This document shows, in pieces, positions 42,982 to 45,328 of a stretch of DNA of 45,328 bases. The notes beneath the pieces are model-generated. The model did not search any database. It worked only from the letters and a program-made list of their open reading frames with translations, and was not told where the DNA came from. A program made the position numbers and the translations under genes. How positions within the stretch are numbered: position 1 is the stretch's first letter; each line of letters opens with the position of its first letter. Origin of the DNA: Chlamydiota bacterium (GTDB taxonomy: Bacteria; Chlamydiota; Chlamydiia; Chlamydiales; 2-12-FULL-49-11); contig JAHFTJ010000001.1 in the NCBI GenBank assembly GCA_023269435.1, forward strand, positions 1 through 45,328, given 5' to 3'.

Positions 42982-44319
42982 ATGACTAGATCAATCAACA
43001 AGCAAAATATAAATACATTCAGAGACGATTTTAACAAATCAGATATCTACAGATTAACTAGAAATGCCCTAACTAGATCTGAGCTTAAAAAAGTAGCTAT
43101 GGATTGGGATCGTTTCTCATCTATTAATCATAATTTTTCAAATACAATCTCCAACGAACTGCCTGCAACAAATCAAAATACAACAGGTAGATGTTGGATT
43201 TTTGCAGCATTAAACTTGTTAAGAATTAAAGTTGCAAGAAAATTTAAATTAGAAAAATTTGAATTATCACAAAGTTATATTTACTTTTGGGATAAGTTTG
43301 AAAAAGCTAACTTTTTTCTTGAAAATATTATGGAAACAGCGAACGAACCATTAGAAAGTCGCATTGTATCATATTTAAACAACGATCCACTACAAGATGG
43401 TGGTCAATGGCACATGTTTACCAATCTTATTGAAAAATATGGGATTGTTCCAAAAGACATTTACCCAGAACAAGAAGCTTGCTTTAACTCTAATGAAATG
43501 AAGTATATTCTAACATATAAACTTAGAGAAGATGGTATAGTATTAAGGGAAATGATTGCTAATTGCATAAATAAAGATCAACTTCAAAAAGAAAAAGAAA
43601 AAATGATGAATGAAATATTCAGAATGCTCTCTATTCATATGGGAACTCCCCCAACCTCTTTTAACTGGGAATTTCAAGATAAAGATAAAAAATTCCATTC
43701 ATATCGTGATTTAACGCCGCAATCATTTTTAAAACAACACGTTAAATGCAATGTAGAAGATTACATATGTTTAGTTCACTCCCCAAGAGAGGTTATTACT
43801 CCATTTAACAAAACTTACACTATTCAATATTTAGGCAATGTAATAGAAGGCAGAGAAATTAAATACGTAAATGTAGAGATCGAAGAATTAAAAAATGCTG
43901 CTAAAAAATCTATTCAACACGATGATCCTGTATGGTTTGGTTGCGATGTAGGAAAAAAATTTCATCGTGATTTGGGAATTATGGACTTTAATCTCTATGA
44001 CTATAACCTTGTATATGACACAAAATTCAAAATGACGAAAGAAATGAGAATGCGTTCTGGAGAAAGCATGATGACTCATGCAATGCTATTCACTGGTGTT
44101 AATATAGTAGACGATAAACCCGTAAAATGGAAAGTTGAAAATAGTTGGGGCGAAGAAAAAGGAAACAAAGGCTACTTTATAATGACAGACAATTGGTTTG
44201 ATGAATATATGTTTGAAGTAGCAATAGAAAAGAAATATCTCCCAAAATCTATATTGGAAATAGAGCAACAAAAACCTATAACATTACCTCCGTGGGATCC
44301 TTTAGGATCTTTAGCATAA
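42982..44319 (+). CDS. pepC: Aminopeptidase C / bleomycin hydrolase (C1 cysteine peptidase)
   Basis: Cytoplasmic papain-like aminopeptidase, usually a hexameric ring. Papain-family residues are placed as expected: NQNTTGRCWIFAALN with nucleophile Cys71 and oxyanion Gln65, THAMLFTGV with His366, and VENSWG with Asn387. The C-terminus is LGSLA, the self-processing tail that enters the active site in this family. 445 residues is full length. It begins three bases after nrdG with GAGG upstream and is surely co-transcribed with the reductase genes. It probably trims peptides imported from the host. Confidence 0.95.
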   Translation: MTRSINKQNINTFRDDFNKSDIYRLTRNALTRSELKKVAMDWDRFSSINHNFSNTISNELPATNQNTTGRCWIFAALNLLRIKVARKFKLEKFELSQSYIYFWDKFEKANFFLENIMETANEPLESRIVSYLNNDPLQDGGQWHMFTNLIEKYGIVPKDIYPEQEACFNSNEMKYILTYKLREDGIVLREMIANCINKDQLQKEKEKMMNEIFRMLSIHMGTPPTSFNWEFQDKDKKFHSYRDLTPQSFLKQHVKCNVEDYICLVHSPREVITPFNKTYTIQYLGNVIEGREIKYVNVEIEELKNAAKKSIQHDDPVWFGCDVGKKFHRDLGIMDFNLYDYNLVYDTKFKMTKEMRMRSGESMMTHAMLFTGVNIVDDKPVKWKVENSWGEEKGNKGYFIMTDNWFDEYMFEVAIEKKYLPKSILEIEQQKPITLPPWDPLGSLA

Positions 44320-44347
44320 TTTTGATGTAAAAAAATATATATAAAAT

Positions 44348-44956
44348 TTACTTTATATCTCGCAATGGCGAGCCAAATCTTTTGTAATTATTTTCTAATT
44401 TGCATCTATTTTGTAATTCAATTTGATTTTGCTCTACATCGTATGTCTCTTTTTGATTTTCATTAATAATTTGCATTATTCGATGACTATTTTTCACGTT
44501 TCTTGATTTAGATTTTAAATTATCTGAATGTTGTTGTATAAAACTATCGCCAATAAATTGATCAGGTAATTTCCATTTAATTATAGTATTTTTTTCAAAA
44601 AGTCGATTATTCTCCTGAAAAATTTTTTCTAAGTTGAAAAGATGAAGATTTTCTTTTTGACAACATTTATAAGCTTCTAAGGCCGAATGATATAAAGATA
44701 TAAAATCACTGCTTTCTAGTTGCGCTAAAAACAAAAGATCGATATTTAATTTTTTCATTTGTTTTAAGCGAAGTTCAGTTGAGCTTTGATTTTTTAATAA
44801 ATCTTTCGATTTTTTAAATTTTGGCATCTTAATACATAAAATATGTAAAGCTTTTAATAGAGTTAATTTTTTTAAATCAACACTATTAAGTGATTTTGTC
44901 TTGCCTAATGATTTAACGCTTAGCATATTTTTAACTTTTTCTGCGTCAATATTCAT
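44348..44956 (-). CDS. Hypothetical coiled-coil protein
   Basis: 202 residues, hydrophilic, rich in K, L, N and Q, with heptad-like stretches (LKKLTLLKALHILCIKMPKF, LRLKQMKKLNIDLLFLAQLE). No signal peptide, membrane segment or catalytic motif; not recognised. ATG 44956 is the natural start. It faces pepC tail to tail, 28 bases apart, and follows the transporter gene on the same strand after a 76-base gap. Composition matches the core genes. Confidence 0.55.
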   Translation of the reverse strand: MNIDAEKVKNMLSVKSLGKTKSLNSVDLKKLTLLKALHILCIKMPKFKKSKDLLKNQSSTELRLKQMKKLNIDLLFLAQLESSDFISLYHSALEAYKCCQKENLHLFNLEKIFQENNRLFEKNTIIKWKLPDQFIGDSFIQQHSDNLKSKSRNVKNSHRIMQIINENQKETYDVEQNQIELQNRCKLENNYKRFGSPLRDIK

Positions 44957-45032
44957 ATATATTACTTGCTCTTAACTTTTTGTTACTAACATTTTAACCT
45001 ATTCTTAATATTTTTATCAACATAATTCAAAT

Positions 45033-45328
45033 TTAAAATTCTGCTTTTTGTAGTTCAGGCCAATTAATGTGTTGTCTGTCAACTTCTTTATTATAGTGCT
45101 TAAACATAAATGTTACAGCAAATATCCATATGATAAAAATAACTAAAAGCCCATAAGATAACATCAAATCCAAGTTTATGAAAGTAATATATTGCAATAG
45201 CAAAACTATAATCGATGCACAGGCTTTCGAACTACGATAAGCGAAAACATCTATTATCGCTTTTGCCTTAAATTTTTCGTCTACTTTTAAAGGTATATAC
45301 AACATTTCTTTAATTATTCCAAATATTG
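45033..45328 (-). CDS. C-terminal part of a nucleotide-transporter-like membrane protein (5' end outside window)
   Basis: The frame is open to the window edge; about 97 residues are visible. IFGIIKEMLYIPLKVDEKFK, then AKAIIDVFAYRSSKACASII, resembles the conserved loop of TLC/Npt-type ATP:ADP antiporters and their MFS-like relatives (E-x-LYIPL-x-x-(E/D)-x-K-x-KAKA-x-IDV). Two further membrane helices follow (IVLLLQYITFINLD; MLSYGLLVIFIIWIFAVTFM), then a short cytoplasmic tail. Nucleotide exchange with the host would fit a chlamydial organism, but substrate cannot be told from this fragment. Confidence 0.65.
   Translation of the reverse strand, partial: IFGIIKEMLYIPLKVDEKFKAKAIIDVFAYRSSKACASIIVLLLQYITFINLDLMLSYGLLVIFIIWIFAVTFMFKHYNKEVDRQHINWPELQKAEF

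Overview
The window is strongly AT-rich bacterial DNA and most likely comes from a member of the Chlamydiota, probably an environmental or 'chlamydia-like' lineage rather than a classical Chlamydia. The evidence is conserved gene order. ileS lies next to a long lepB. pyrG-ruvX-zwf-(opcA)-pgl run as one operon. infC-rpmI-rplT-pheS are together. A type III secretion chaperone/translocator operon is present. All four match neighbourhoods known from Chlamydia trachomatis (CT019-CT020, CT183-CT186, CT833-CT836, CT576-CT579). The window end also carries the C-terminus of a nucleotide-transporter-like protein. Species or genus cannot be named from the sequence alone.

Layout. 1-2000 is a decayed, less AT-rich patch: the tail of an IS630-like transposase, a frameshifted radical SAM/SPASM pseudogene and a truncated IstB gene. 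It abuts the 3' end of the tmRNA gene (2013-2423, minus), and copies of the tmRNA 3' end are scattered through the patch, which suggests past integrations at ssrA. 2525-9522 holds ileS, lepB, several exported proteins of unknown function and a peroxiredoxin-fold protein without its catalytic cysteine. 9540-16378 holds a two-domain glycosyltransferase facing a tightly overlapping operon for CTP synthesis and the oxidative pentose phosphate pathway, including the G6PDH assembly factor OpcA. 16436-24049 holds a DUF1207-type outer-membrane protein, a large unknown protein, an OppA-like lipoprotein and a second large unknown protein. 24068-29282 (minus) holds an Mla lipid-transport operon (mlaEFD) and, just upstream, a compact type III secretion translocon operon.

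29399-36179 holds a DUF687-like hydrolase, an unknown protein, tRNA-Val, the infC-rpmI-rplT-pheS translation operon, tRNA-Ser and a GH18 (chitinase-like) protein with two large N-terminal repeats and no signal peptide. 36336-39762 (minus) holds smpB, a TerC-family membrane protein, a putative lipoprotein hydrolase and a secreted type II L-asparaginase. 40148-44319 is an anaerobic ribonucleotide reductase operon (nrdD-nrdG) followed three bases later by a bleomycin-hydrolase-type aminopeptidase. The window ends with an unknown coiled-coil protein and the transporter fragment.

Taken together, the genes describe a host-associated bacterium with contact-dependent secretion (translocon, GH18 candidate effector, DUF687-like hydrolase), uptake of host peptides and amino acids (OppA, asparaginase, aminopeptidase C), its own NADPH supply, trans-translation (tmRNA plus SmpB) and the ability to make dNTPs without oxygen, which classical Chlamydia lack. 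Two sequence elements stand out: a long palindrome at 39828-39995 whose arms recur as a perfect bidirectional terminator hairpin at 30329-30376, and the repeated tmRNA 3' end at 267, 1245 and 2012.
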